From contig OY756957.1 of the NCBI GenBank assembly GCA_963580455.1, forward strand, positions 27,248,501 to 27,312,500: a DNA stretch of 64,000 bases. Reading direction: 5' to 3'. The translations under genes were made by a program, and so were the position numbers. Source of the stretch: Euonymus europaeus. Its lineage: Eukaryota; Streptophyta; Magnoliopsida; Celastrales; Celastraceae. Each line of letters begins with the position of its first letter. The first letter of the stretch is position 1. The notes under the pieces are model-generated. The model did no database searches, was not told the origin of the DNA, and was given only the letters and a program-made list of their open reading frames with translations. Below are positions 39,299-51,823 of the stretch, in pieces.

Positions 39299-39565
39299 TA
39301 GAGGCGATCCTGGACCGTGTCTGGGGCGAATTTTAAGAAATGAGGCTCTCATAAAAATAATAATTTAAAAATACTTGAAAGGATTTTTTTTTATTTTTAA
39401 GTGGCAATAGGGTGAACATTACGGGGTTAATTTTTTTTTTTTATAAATGAGGCTTGAATATATCTAAGACTATTATAATACTACATATTTTTTAAGAATA
39501 TGAAGCCCTAAGAATTGGGGGTGAGTGCCTCGGACGAACTACGTCTCATCTCAGAGACGCCCTTG
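39299..39565. mobile_element. Degenerate small DNA-transposon-like element upstream of the DNA glycosylase
   Basis: The left end (TAGAGGCGATCCTGG) and the reverse complement of the right end (CAAGGGCGTCTCTGA) match imperfectly, at 9 of 15 positions. The flanks TATTAAAG and TATTGATT could be a decayed 8-bp target duplication, as for hAT elements. The AT-rich interior is noncoding. Its right part shares ordered blocks with 10314-10365. The class is inferred and weak. Confidence 0.4.
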
Positions 39566-41077
39566 TATTGATTATTTAAGACAATGGATATATTAATGAT
39601 TAGTGCACAGTTACTACACACTTTTTAATTCTTTAAATCATGTCATACATGCTCTCAGGTCTATATCAATCATGGTGGGCAGCAACGTGTGGCTGTGTTG
39701 CACTCTTCACTTCTAAGATCCATTGATTTCAGTACCTCCAATCAGGGTTGTAAAAAAAAGAAAATCATATTTTTTACATTAAAATCAACTAAAAATTGAA
39801 CGGAAAAGTTGACATACCAACCACAAACTGCCTAAATGGTTTGACAAAAAATATCAAAAAATCGATCGCGAACAAATATATATTTCAATACAGTTATTTC
39901 ATTACTTATCTAATGAATTTAATCAGTGTTACAAGCACAAAAGGTAACGATTGAGGTACCTATATGGCGAAAATGAGTCAAATTGTGATTATTATTTTTC
40001 GAATAAACGTTCTCCTTGACGTCTGTAAAAAATATATGTATCCTCTTATTTCATAAGGTAAAGTATTTGTATCGCTTCTCATATTTGATGAAAAGACAAA
40101 TATTCTCTCACATTTATAAAAAATCAAAATCTCCATAACTAAAATAACATGAATAAGTAACTACATTAATAATCCATGACATCACCTTAAAATGTCGATA
40201 ATCTAAGATTAATTATTACAAATATAAAATAAAGTTAATTTTTTATTACAAAAAGAGCATTTTTGTCTTTTTACAAATATGTGGTGGGAGATGTTATATA
40301 TACTTTATCCTCATTTATTTTTTATTTTTTAATGTCAAATCGAAAGTACCGGTTATCTCGTTTTATAAAGACAATTTTTAAAGCTATTTATTTTGTTTAT
40401 AAAATTTATATGATTATACTGTATTGGGTATATTTTTATCTTATTATATCGCTCTCTGCTCTCTTGCTTAACGCGGGAGGAACAGGTTTTTTTTCCTCTT
40501 CGGGCAATTGACTCGTCCCAGAAATAGAAAGCACTCAATTCTGGCCAACGGAATCGCTACCAGATCCGGTGAGGTTTAACCCAATATAATTTTCTCTATT
40601 ATTTCTGATTTTTCCAATCTAGCCCAAGTAAATGGGGGTTGCATTTGGTTCATTTCTCCAACCCAGAAGAAACGATTCTTTTGGAAGATTTTGTCATGTG
40701 TCCTTTTTGACCCAGAATCGTATCCATTTAAAACAGATTAATTCTGTCGTTATTTCTTCAGATTTACAGCTATCTGTTTGTGGAATTTACTCTGTTAAGT
40801 TTGCATTTATTGGTTTTCCATTTACTGCCTCGTGTTCTCCAACAAGGCTTTTAGTTGTGGAGAGACATTTGGAAAAATTTCATATCTCTAGCATTTATAA
40901 AGCATTGATACTTTGTGTGTGATTTCAGTTTCACTACCTGAATATAGAGTCTTTGTTTGTTTGGTCATGAATTGTTAGGAGGTGGAGTTTGTGGAGGTGA
41001 GGATTGTGTCGGGTTTTCATTGAGGGGAGGATCGAGCAGTGGAGTAGGTGAAGAGTTAGGTCTAATCTGGTGTCCGA

Positions 41078-41497
41078 AAGGCATGGGAACCCAATGGGAA
41101 GGGCGAATGGGCCAGGCCTGTTGATGACTGAGAGGAATGGAAACCGAATGAGAAGGGAAAATTGGCAAGACCCGGAATTGAATCCGATGCCTCAGAGGGT
41201 TGGGAACCAAATGGGGATGGTGAATTGGCAAGACCTGGTATCTAATCCAATTCCCGAGAGGCATGGCAACCAAATGGGCATGGCGAATTGGCATGACATG
41301 ACTTCTAATCTGACCACAGAAAGGCATGGAAACCAAATGGGAAGGGCAAACTGGCAGGACTTGGCGTCTAACGTGACCCCGGAAAGGCATGGAAACCAAA
41401 TGGGAAGGGCAAACTGGCAGGACTTGTCGTCTAACGTGACCCTGGAAAGGCATGGAAACCAAATGGGAAGGGCAAATTGGCAGGAACTGGCTGGGTT
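41078..41497 (+). repeat. 63-bp coding minisatellite at the N-terminus of the DNA glycosylase
   Basis: Six to seven units of 63 bp (21 codons) encode variants of ERHGNQMGRANWQDL plus SNVTP. Units starting at about 41327 and 41390 differ at only two bases; those to the left are more diverged. The period is a multiple of three, so copy-number change keeps the frame. The array begins before the predicted ATG and ends near ANWQELAGF. Confidence 0.92.
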
Positions 41498-44400
41498 TCA
41501 CAGTACTCATGCACAAGAGGTCCAGAATTACAATGGGGTTGTTCAGAGTTTCAGTCCTGTTGAACAAGCAGTTAGAAATGGAAGTGGTCATAGTCACAGT
41601 GCAGGTTCCATGGAGAGGAGCCGGCAGATCAATCAGATTGCAGGTGCCAATACACAGTCCTTCATTGATAACAGTGACGCTTGGAGCAATAATGCATTAG
41701 CAAATTTTATGGCATGGAGGAATGCAGATTCCATTTCTTCTGCTAACAGAAATCTGAATGGAAGCATGGGCATCGGAAATGACAAAAATCTGAGCATGGG
41801 AACCGGATGCCTGATTCCAAATCCAAAATCTCAACTATGCGACTGGGAAGAGTCTAGTTTAACCAGTTTTTTGCTTGCTAACCAATCTCAGTTTTCTGGC
41901 AGAAATCTGTCAACTAGCATGAGCAGCACACCTCGGAATTCCCAACGTAAGTTATAGAAGTCTTTTATACATCAATATACGCAACTTATACTGCTTTTTT
42001 CAATTGTTCTGCTCGTTTTCCACAATGAAATTATAAAATGGTAAGAAGGAATCTGCATTACTCTACTATCCTTTAATCATTCTCAAGGCCAACCCTATAT
42101 GTATATTCTTTTCAATGTTAAAGAAGTTTATTGAAGCACCTAAGAGGTGCAAAAGATAAGGTAACGAATAGGCTAAACAGATGGCCTCAAGCAACAGTTT
42201 CAAGAGTTATGTCATTGATTTGATATTTTCTTTCATAGGCACCTATGTGTAGCAATTGCAACATTTCTAGAGGAAATTGCAAGATTTTATTAACCGTCCT
42301 CACTTCTTAACCTATGTGTAGCAATTGCAACATTTCTAGAGGAAATTGCAAGATTTTATTAACCGTCCTCACTTCTTAAAAATTTGTTGATAAACTTTTT
42401 TGTCTACAATTTCGATGTTACCGAGGGTAGTGTTAGAAAATTCTGGAAAATTCTGGCTAAAACCGACAAAAGCAGTTCTACACCCTTCTCTCCCTTAGAT
42501 TTAAGTGAAACAACAAAGAAGCACACTCCCCATGACCCCCTGCCAAAAGATGTAGAAAATGAAAAGTTTGTTATTTGCATGACTAAAAATCCATGAAACT
42601 CTGTAACGTTTCCTTATGTCAAATAGTTATATCGCTGTAAATACAGAACAAGTTACAATGCATTGCAATGAAAAAGCAAAATAGAAATTTCATTCTGATA
42701 ACATTGTGAACTGTTGTCCTTATTCTTACATATATCCACAACTTCTGAGGTAAACCTCCTTTGTCAGCAGGCGGACTCCAAAGACAATATGAACCTGGCC
42801 ACAATCTAAACTTACTAACTAGAACAGAAGATGATCAAGCTTCAAGTATCGCCACCTCAGTCCAATTCACACCAGTAACACCTGATGGGCTCAGGAAGGT
42901 GGAGAATAATCAACTTTTGAGGATGCAAAAGTTCTCAATGGACAAAATCTCAAATCAGGAAATAATTGTGATAGAAGATGAAGATGATCAGCACAGTTAT
43001 GATAGGCTCTTACATGACATTGTGGATTCATCATCTGCTATTAATTCTATACCAGTCGAGGACAAAAATGATTATGACCGGGGAAGTGACCTAGGCTTCG
43101 ATCTTAACAAGACGCCCCCGCAGAAACCACCCAAAAGAAGAAAGCACAGGCCAAAAGTTTTTGTAGAAGGGAAACCCAAAAGGACTCCAAGCACAAACAA
43201 TAACAAGTTGAAGCAGAAATCAAATGAAAAGAGGAAGTATGCATGTAAGAATGGCATGAACCAATCAGCAACTCAAAGTGCTGCTTTTGTCAGAGAGGCT
43301 ACAGATCTACTTGCTGGAGCAAATGCAAAATCATGCAGAAGAATGTTGAATTTCTCATCAAAAAAGGCTGGAGATGAAAGGCAGATCAGCATCGTTGGTC
43401 AAAAGGAGATAAACCTCACAAATAAACCAGTTCCTGAATTAAATGTAGATTTTCAAGCAAGAGAATTGTCCTCTGGAACTGATACTTTATGCAGAACAAA
43501 GCCAGCATTACAGAGCACCCAGCAAAATGCATTATTGCCAAAGCAACCTGGAACCACAAGTGGCCTTATCCCTTCTATGAAACAAATGCCAAGAAACTTC
43601 TTATCAATGTCAGAGGCACAAGCATCTCTATCTCATCAATTCCCAACAAAAAGCATTCAAACTTACCCGCAAATTGTTGATCCCTGCCAAAAGAGTAGCA
43701 AAAATGGACTCCCTCCCATACTTCAAATGCATTCAGAACAATTTCGGAGACTTCTACCTCAAGCAAGAGCTAATCTTCCAAGCTCTGAAAGCACCAGTAA
43801 ACTGATGCCAAAGAGTACCCTTCATTCAGCACCAAACTTTCCACCCAATTCAAATCAAGTTAGGGGATCTAAGAGAGGATATTTTCATACCATTGAGCAG
43901 AGACCGTTCCATGACATGAACCCAACTGCTTCTTCAATGTTCTGTCAAGAGATATCCCATCTTGAAGATTGCCACAAAGAGAGCAGTATTATTGGAGCAG
44001 GTTATTCTGAGACCCACAAGAAGAAGAAAAATGATAATGGATTTCAAACAACATGCGAAATGCCCTCCTGCAGTGTGGCATTTGAAGTTAAAGAAGGTTG
44101 GAGACACCCTAAAACAAAAGGTACAAATGAGAATCCATATGTGCTTTCTTCGCAGCCAAACCACGGATTTCTTCACTCAATATTTGAAAGTGAGGAGCTC
44201 TCAAAGAGAGAAAACAATGGGGTTCGCTTGAATAAAAGTAATGTTGAATCTATAGGTTCCAGGAAAAATTTTGCAAAGCAAAATATAAGATCTGAACAGC
44301 ATTCATGCATGGAAAGCATGGGAGTTGACAGTAATTTAATTCGGTACGACAACTTTTCCAAGCTGACTACAGTTGACGAACGTCACCTGCTCCCACCAAC

Positions 44401-47400
44401 TCCTCCCAGGAAAACCTGCAATGTTAATATGTCAGATGGACAGGAGACTCTGGGATCTGCTCCATCCCGCTCAGTAACAAGGGTGCCACCCAAAAAGAAG
44501 GATAAATTCCATGATGATCATCAGCCATCTGCAACAAAAAAAGGTGTGATAAATCTTGTTCAACTGTGAAAGCATTAAAAAATTATTTGGATAATATCCA
44601 AAATGTTTCAAATGTTGATCTGCAACCACCCATTTTTTATGCAGGGCAGCCAGGTAAGCAGACATACCCCGTTTCAGTTGACCAAATCATACGCATACTG
44701 AATGGCCTCAATCTCAAAGAAAGGAGCCATCAAAGTGCAGGACAAGAGCAAAATGCTTTAGTCCCATACAAAGCAGATGGTACCATTGTTCCATATGAGG
44801 GGTTTGGATTCCTCAAGAAACGTAAGCCAAGGCCAAAAGTAGACTTGGACCCAGAAACAAATAGATTGTGGAATCTGTTGATGGGGAAAGAGGGAGCCAA
44901 GAGCCTGGAGGGGACAGACGAAGAAAAGGAAAAGTGGTGGGAAGAAGAAAGGAAAATTTTTCGTGGAAGGGTAGATTCATTCATCGCAAGAATGCATCTA
45001 GTACAAGGTACTCTCCTTGACTTTCAACTGACAGTTTTTTATTGGGAAGTTCATCATCCCTATTTTTAGCATTGACATTTTGTGTAGACTTCATTCCTTT
45101 TTGATTATGACTGCCATTTTGGCATGCCAGCACAATCTTGATAAAATAATTAAAGATGAAGGCATCTACATACTATATTCTGCATGCAATTTCTAATATA
45201 ATATGCTTATTCAGCTTAGAAAGAAAAAAGCTCAACTAATACAAAATTAAATAAAAACTGACATATATATTTGTAACTCATCAATCTAATAGCAAATAAA
45301 TAGCCAATACCAAATGACGCATTGCTGCCAAACAATGAAAACAAAACCGGACTATACTAATGGAAATCAAATGCAGGTAGACAATGTCTACTCCTAAAAA
45401 TGTGAGAAACAAACGAACAGAAATAAGTTATGTGGATTTCCTGAAGTATTTTACTGAAATTCATTGGTTCCTGATTCCTAAATGAGAAAATCTATGTGCA
45501 TATTTTTATCATTTCATGGGGAGCTTAGATATAGCAAATCTTATTACTTAACATGTGCCAGAAAATGAAGATGACAAGTCATTCATACATTTTTTTTACA
45601 ATAATGGCAAGAAACCTAACCAATGTGTATGCAAATAAACCTGGCAAATAAATTCTTCACAGGAGATAGACGCTTCTCACAATGGAAGGGATCTGTTATT
45701 GACTCTGTGATAGGAGTTTTCCTCACCCAGAATGTTTCTGACCATCTTTCAAGGTATGCCGAAGGTTTTTTTTCATTATGATAATTCCATACATTCCAAT
45801 AAACCTTCGAGTCTAGTAAACAATGCATTTGACTTCATTCCCACAATGCAGCTCCGCCTTCATGTCTCTAGCAGCAAGATTTCCTCTCAAGTCAAAGAGC
45901 AATACAACCTATGACATGTATGGAACCAATGTGTTTGTTGAAGAACCAGAAGTTTACTGCTTGCAAAATCCAAATGAGACCATCAAATGGCATGAAAATG
46001 TATTAAGTCGACAACTCTCCTCCAAAGGCTCTTCAACACCTCATAACTCAGCAGAAAAATCAGGGGAAAGTGTGACCCCGGTGAAAAAAGGAACAGGCTT
46101 AGCGGAGGCGCCTAGTCATAGTGTAGAAGTGATATCATCGCAAGATTCTTCTGATTCCTTGACCATCGGAATTCCAGGAATCAGATCATGCTCAGGTTCT
46201 AACTCGGAAGCAGAGGATCCTACTACTGGGAGCAAATGCAACGAGATTCATGGTTCAACCTTCATGAATCTTCTTCTGATGGACAGCGACTCTTTATTGG
46301 ATGACTTCTACAGTTTCGAAAATGGTATCCCACTTTTTCACGAGGGACCTCATGGCCAGCAATGCCCAAGATCGGAAAGAATAGATGACCAGGAGGGTCC
46401 TTTGGCTACCCTGTTTAACCAGAATGTGGCTTACAGCAACCCCAAACAGGAGATGCCAGTGATTCCTTCCAACGATTTGTTACACATGACTTCAAACTCT
46501 GAGCTAATGGGGAATGAGGCTCTTGAGCTTTATGATGAACAAAGTATAGCTTCTTGGCTTTCAGCTACTTCTGGGCTCACCAAGGCAAGAGATGACAACA
46601 TTACAAGCAAAAGGGTTGGACAAGTGGCAGAAAGTGTACCTACCGCCCGAGTGAATAAATCTATGCAAGTGGAAGACATAGTCACGAATCCATATGCGAC
46701 ACCAAACAAGCATCCATTGGACCAACAAAGCATCTCTGAAGCTTATTGTGAGGTTTACTTGAGCGAGATTAGCACACCCTTTCACCTGGAGAGCACATCG
46801 GTGACACAGCCCATAAATCTTGTGGACACACTGTCTAAGAGGCAGACTGGCAAGAAAGAGCGTATCTCAAATGCCCCTGAGTTTCCAGGAAAAACTTTTG
46901 TTGAGGAAGGAATTTCTAAAGTAAACAAACAAACACAATTGGAAAATAAATTGGCTGAATCAAATTCTATACAGCATGTGCATTCTACCGATACTGGTCC
47001 TCGGAAAGCAAAAAAAGCAAAGGTTGAGCATGAAAAGAATAATGCAATCAATTGGGATAGTTTAAGGAAGCAGGTGGAGACCAATGGTAGGAAAAAAGAG
47101 AGAAACAAAGATACAATGGATTCATTGGACTATGAGGCAGTGAGATGTGCTTCTGTGAAAGAGATTTCAGATGCTATCAAAGAAAGGGGGATGAACAATA
47201 TGCTAGCAGAACGAATCAAGGTGTGTAGCAAAGATTAGACACTGGTCAAATGATATTTTTTCAATATTAACGAGTTTCACCTTCAGACATGTTAACATGG
47301 TTGCATAATATTGCAGGAATTCCTCAACCGCATGGTTGCAGAACATGAAAGCATAGATCTAGAGTGGTTAAGGGATGTCAACCCTGACAAAGCAAAGTAA

Positions 47401-50400
47401 GGCTTTTCCATATTACAGTTCCTTCGACCTCCATTTACAATAGCAATGCCTTAGAAAATCCATTTGAAAAAACAAAGACGCAAAAAATTATCAAATTTAC
47501 GCAACTGTGGAGGGAAATACTATAATGATTTGCAGATTACATTCTCAATTGTCCAAATGTCTAATGATGCAGGGATTACCTGTTAAGCGTACGTGGCTTA
47601 GGGTTGAAAAGTGTGGAGTGCGTGCGGCTTCTAACTCTTCATCATCTTGCTTTTCCGGTATAATTTGTATTACAACTTGGACCATACAGCATAAAAGAGA
47701 AAAACAAAATTGATCAAACAACATTTTCTGTTATTTTTCTTGAAGGTTGACACAAATGTTGGGCGAATAGCAGTTCGACTGGGATGGGTACCCCTCCAAC
47801 CATTGCCAGAGTCACTTCAGTTACATCTTCTAGAACTGTAAGCTCTAATCACCAACATAAAAAATGACGCACACATCTATTATAATGCTAAAACATTCCA
47901 AGCTTATTCTTCTATAGGTATCCAGTTCTCGAGTCTATTCAGAAATATTTATGGCCCAGATTGTGCAAACTCGACCAACGGACATTGTAACTGCTAAACT
48001 CCTCTTTGAATGCATGCTTATCTCTTTGTCTAGATAGTGTCAAGAAAGTTGCTCTTCAGTTTCTTAAAAGCGTTATTGATTTGTCTTTACTGAACTACAG
48101 GTATGAGTTGCACTACCAGATGATTACCTTTGGGAAGGTATGTAGGATCAGATGTATTTGATATTAGCTTCCGCCTTCCGCATTCCTGAGTAATGTAAAC
48201 TGTATCAAACAACAATTTCATGCAGGTTTTTTGCACGAAGAGCAAGCCAAATTGTAATGCCTGCCCAATGAGAGCGGAGTGCCGACACTTTGCCAGTGCA
48301 TTTGCAAGGTATGTATCCAAACGGCTGCTCAATTACCAAAAGCTATTTCCACCACTCTGCCTGTAGTTTTTCAGTCATCATGTTTGACAACCACCTTACT
48401 TACCCAAAAGCGAAAATGAAAAATAGAGAGTTGGACAATCAGTGGCAAACTTGATAACAATGTCAAGTTCGCATGTTACATCCACAAACAGAATGCGATT
48501 GTCCATTTAGAAGCTTCAAGTAGTTTCATCTTTGTGAACTAAGGCCAGAGGCTTATGGCTAATGAGTAATGACACCTTTGTAACACTCTCAAAATGCAAT
48601 AAACAAGCGTAACAGACGATCACAATGTAAACAAGCACAGACTACATAGATCACAAGGACTGGCAACTATAAATGAATATAGGACAGTCCAATCAATTCG
48701 CTACCACAATCAAGGAAAGCAAATTAATTCGTAAGTATTCATAAAAATGATTATGGAGGATAGTAGATAGAAGATAAGAATTTTAGACAGCATGAGAATT
48801 GATTCTTCTTAGATCTCTTATCCTACATTAAATTAATTATGGAATTCAGCATACCAAATAAAACCAAACTCTTTACCTTTTGTTTGATACAGTGCACGGC
48901 TTGCACTGCCTGGGCCGGAAGAAAGGAGTTTAGCAAATACAGTCGTTCCCATTACATGTCAGAAGAACGCTGCAGTACTGATCAATCCTGCTCCATTACC
49001 GCTGATTGAGAAAAACTCACTTAAAATGGCACTGTCTGATGTTGGTGGTTGTGAGCCTATCATTGAAGAGCCAGAAACACCAGAACCAGAACGCAGTGAA
49101 ATAACAGAAAGCGACATAGAGGAGTCATTCTGGGAAGATCCCGATGAGATTCCGACAATAAAACTTAACATTGATGAATTTACTGCAAATTTGCAGACTT
49201 ATATGCACGACAACATGGAACTTCAAGACGGTGATATGTCGAAGGCTTTAGTTGCTTTGAATCCAGTAGCTGCTTCTATCCCTACACCAAAACTGAAGAA
49301 TATAAGTCGGTTACGGACAGAGCACCATGTGTAAGTGAATGTTTTTCTTGACCAAGAAAGAACTAGGATATGTAGACTCAACTGGGCCAAGTTAAAATAC
49401 AGTTCACATTAATCCTTGAAACCATAAACTCAAGCCAAGCAAATTTAGTTTAACTAATCTTTACATTCATTTGGCAAAAACTTTTCTACAAGTGATAAGT
49501 TTAACACTTTAACTTAACAACATCAACATAGTAATAAAGTAATTTAAATTACTAATAGGAGAGCTGTAGTTGCTAGTTCAAAGGATTTTTCAATAATTAT
49601 AAAATTTCTACACGTGATAAGTTGAACTTAGCATGAATGTTTGACGAAATCCATTGATATTTCAAACTAACACAGCAATTACTAAAATCCTATTTGATCT
49701 GACATTTCATGACACGTTATGCAGGTATGAACTTCCAGATGCACATCCTCTCCTGAAAGGGGTTAGTTTCTCGTCTTTTATTATATTCTTTTTCCTTGAT
49801 GAAATTCTCAATGATTATTTCACGGAATTTGCAGATGGAGAGACGAGAACCTGACGATCCTAGCCCATACCTTCTTGCAATATGGACCCCAGGTGAGAAC
49901 AAAAGAATAAGATCCTAACACACATAACTGGGAACGGATCTCCATCATCCATTGCATGACATGATGTCTATGCTGGTAAAATACCAATATTGTATGTTGC
50001 TCAATTAGGAGGCAATGAATTGCAACTTAAAAAGGTTACTTCCTTCAATAAAAGATGCCACAATGTTGTACGGTTACTAACAATTAGACCAACTTTTGTG
50101 TTTCTTCTTAGGTGAAACCGAAAACTCTATTCATGCACCAGATCAACAATGCAAGTCCCAAGGACCTGACAAATTATGCAATGAGAAAACATGTTTTTCA
50201 TGCAATAGCATACGAGAATCTAATTCGCATACAGTTCGGGGAACACTTCTGGTGAGAAGCATATCTCATTAGCACGCGAATAACGTGCGTTGCAAAATAT
50301 GCTACTGACGTAGGGACTAATGCTCTGTACTGACATGTACAGATACCTTGTAGAACAGCAATGAGAGGAAGTTTTCCACTTAACGGGACATACTTTCAAG

Positions 50401-51823
50401 TCAATGAGGTAAGAGCTGCTCAGTTGATCCCACAATTTTATTTTATTTTACTTTGGATAAATGTGGATAATACCCTATAGCCTTGAAAAGTTAAAACTCT
50501 TTTTCCACACTGCTCAGCAAGCATTTGCCTTGCAATTTCGGATAGGGAAATGTCAACTGCTCCGTTCACTTGACCACAATGAATATCATTTGGTTTTGAG
50601 ATTAGATTCTAGCCAAAATAATTCAAAAACATTACAGATGTTTGCAGACCATGAATCGAGTGTCAAACCTATTGATGTACCAAGAACATGGTTATGGAAT
50701 TTGCCAAGACGAATTGTGTTCTTTGGAACTTCAATATCAACAATATTCAAAGGTAAGTAATTTTTTATCTGTGCACTTTTGTGAAACAATGTTGCAATTA
50801 ACTGTAATTATATTGACATAAAATGCCTTTTATTTTTTATTTTATTTCAGGCCTTTCAACTGAGGGAATTCAGTATTGTTTCTGGAAAGGTATGGACTTT
50901 TACTTCTATCACGAATCTTATTCTTACATATACTGGTAAAATTCAATCCATAGACGATGCAGATATCTCATAGCATCAGAAAGAAAATTGATAACGCGAT
51001 TTTCTTATGCAATCAGTCTAGAATTCGTTCTCCTATTTGAAGCCAGTTGCTATGAAGTATTCAGCTAATATGATGTGAACTCTTACTATAAGTCTAAAAC
51101 ACCAATAATTCAGGTCTTTCTTGCCTTCTCCCTTGGCTTCTTTGCATCTTCTCTTAGATGCTCTTTTCTTTTCTACACCAATACACTAACTTCTATGCAT
51201 TCCACACATTTACATCATCTGAACTGATTGTCCTGTCTCAGCAATGTCCATGGATTTCTTAATATAGCCAGAAATTCATGCCATCCACACAGGTCAGTCG
51301 ACAGCCTCCCCAAACGTTTCTGGGCACACTGAGATACCATTTCTTTATCATCTTCTCTTCCTATACCCAACAATATCTAATATAATCACAAATTACACAT
51401 CTTCACCTATTGTCTGAAACAACTTCAATCATATTCATAAACTGGACATCCTTCTACCTGTTGACACTTCTGATATTCAGAACAGGTCTCTGCATTCACC
51501 TCTACAACTACAGTAAATAATTATTAGAGCTAGTAAAGTTGTTTGCTGCGATCAGTCAAAACTCACATATCCAAATACGAATCAATGCAATATTTTGGCC
51601 TTACATTAGGAATTTGTTTTAACTTGTTCAATTGTCTGTTTCAATCCACATGCATCCCTAAGTTATCATTAGTTGATAGTCGCTCTTAACAACTGAAAAC
51701 GGATTTTCAGGATTTGTTTGTGTCAGAGGCTTTGACCAAACAACAAGAGCACCTCGACCCCTTTTGGCCAGACTGCACTTTCCAGCAAGTAAATTGGCCA
51801 AGAAGAAAGATGATGTGAAATAA
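41094..51823 (+). CDS. DME: DEMETER-like 5-methylcytosine DNA glycosylase/lyase, 19 coding exons
   Basis: A nuclear enzyme that excises 5-methylcytosine and so demethylates DNA. Exons: 41094-41946, 42768-44543, 44645-45007, 45663-45753, 45852-47220, 47317-47396, 47573-47657, 47746-47837, 47918-47986, 48101-48137, 48226-48308, 48893-49330, 49725-49761, 49835-49892, 50112-50251, 50343-50408, 50638-50752, 50851-50889, 51711-51823. Phases fit: about 1,967 residues. Family marks: FDLNKTP and KHRPKVFVEGKPKR; glycosylase region from about 950; HhH VRGLGLKSVEC with catalytic Lys1523; Asp1541 in VDTNVGR; Fe-S cysteines 1608, 1615, 1618 and 1624; C-terminal CxxC (TCFSC) and RRM-like part (GTYFQVNE). 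ALVPYKADGTIVPYE favours the DME clade over ROS1. The start is uncertain: 41094 is the first in-frame ATG after a TGA at 41049, and the WIPxTPxKP motif expected near the N-terminus is absent. Confidence 0.93.
42242..42379 (+). repeat. Perfect 69-bp tandem duplication in intron 1 of the DNA glycosylase
   Basis: Bases 42242-42310 are repeated exactly at 42311-42379 (unit begins CCTATGTGTAGCAATTGC). No mismatch was seen, so the duplication is young, or an assembly artefact. It lies between coding exons 1 and 2. Confidence 0.95.
42418..42573 (+). other. Open segment in intron 1 of the DNA glycosylase, possible cassette exon
   Basis: The stretch is open in one frame and encodes a polar peptide with STPFSPLDLSETTKKH. 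A pyrimidine-rich acceptor-like site (CCCTTCTCTCCCTTAG) ends near 42501 and an AA|gtttgt donor-like site is at 42572. Exon 1 joins exon 2 in phase without it, and relatives known to me do not need it. It may be an optional exon or a decayed copy of the nearby TPVTPDGLRK region. Confidence 0.25.

Larger units (their letters stand above)
37623..41093. other. Intergenic region upstream of the DEMETER-like gene
   Basis: 3.5 kb containing the left gene's 3' UTR, paired hairpins at 38201-38238, a transposon-like element at 39299-39565, and probable leader sequence of the DNA glycosylase after about 40,600. An acceptor-like TTTCAG at 40923-40928 and a three-codon upstream ORF (ATG at 40968) suggest a spliced 5' UTR. 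A frame from the ATG at 40632 has no family-like composition. Confidence 0.5.

Noticed and set aside
40965..41597. 210-residue minus-strand open frame with repeated HLVSMPF-type units
   Set aside because: It is the antisense shadow of the 63-bp coding array of the DNA glycosylase; the sense frame continues into family sequence and the antisense frame does not.
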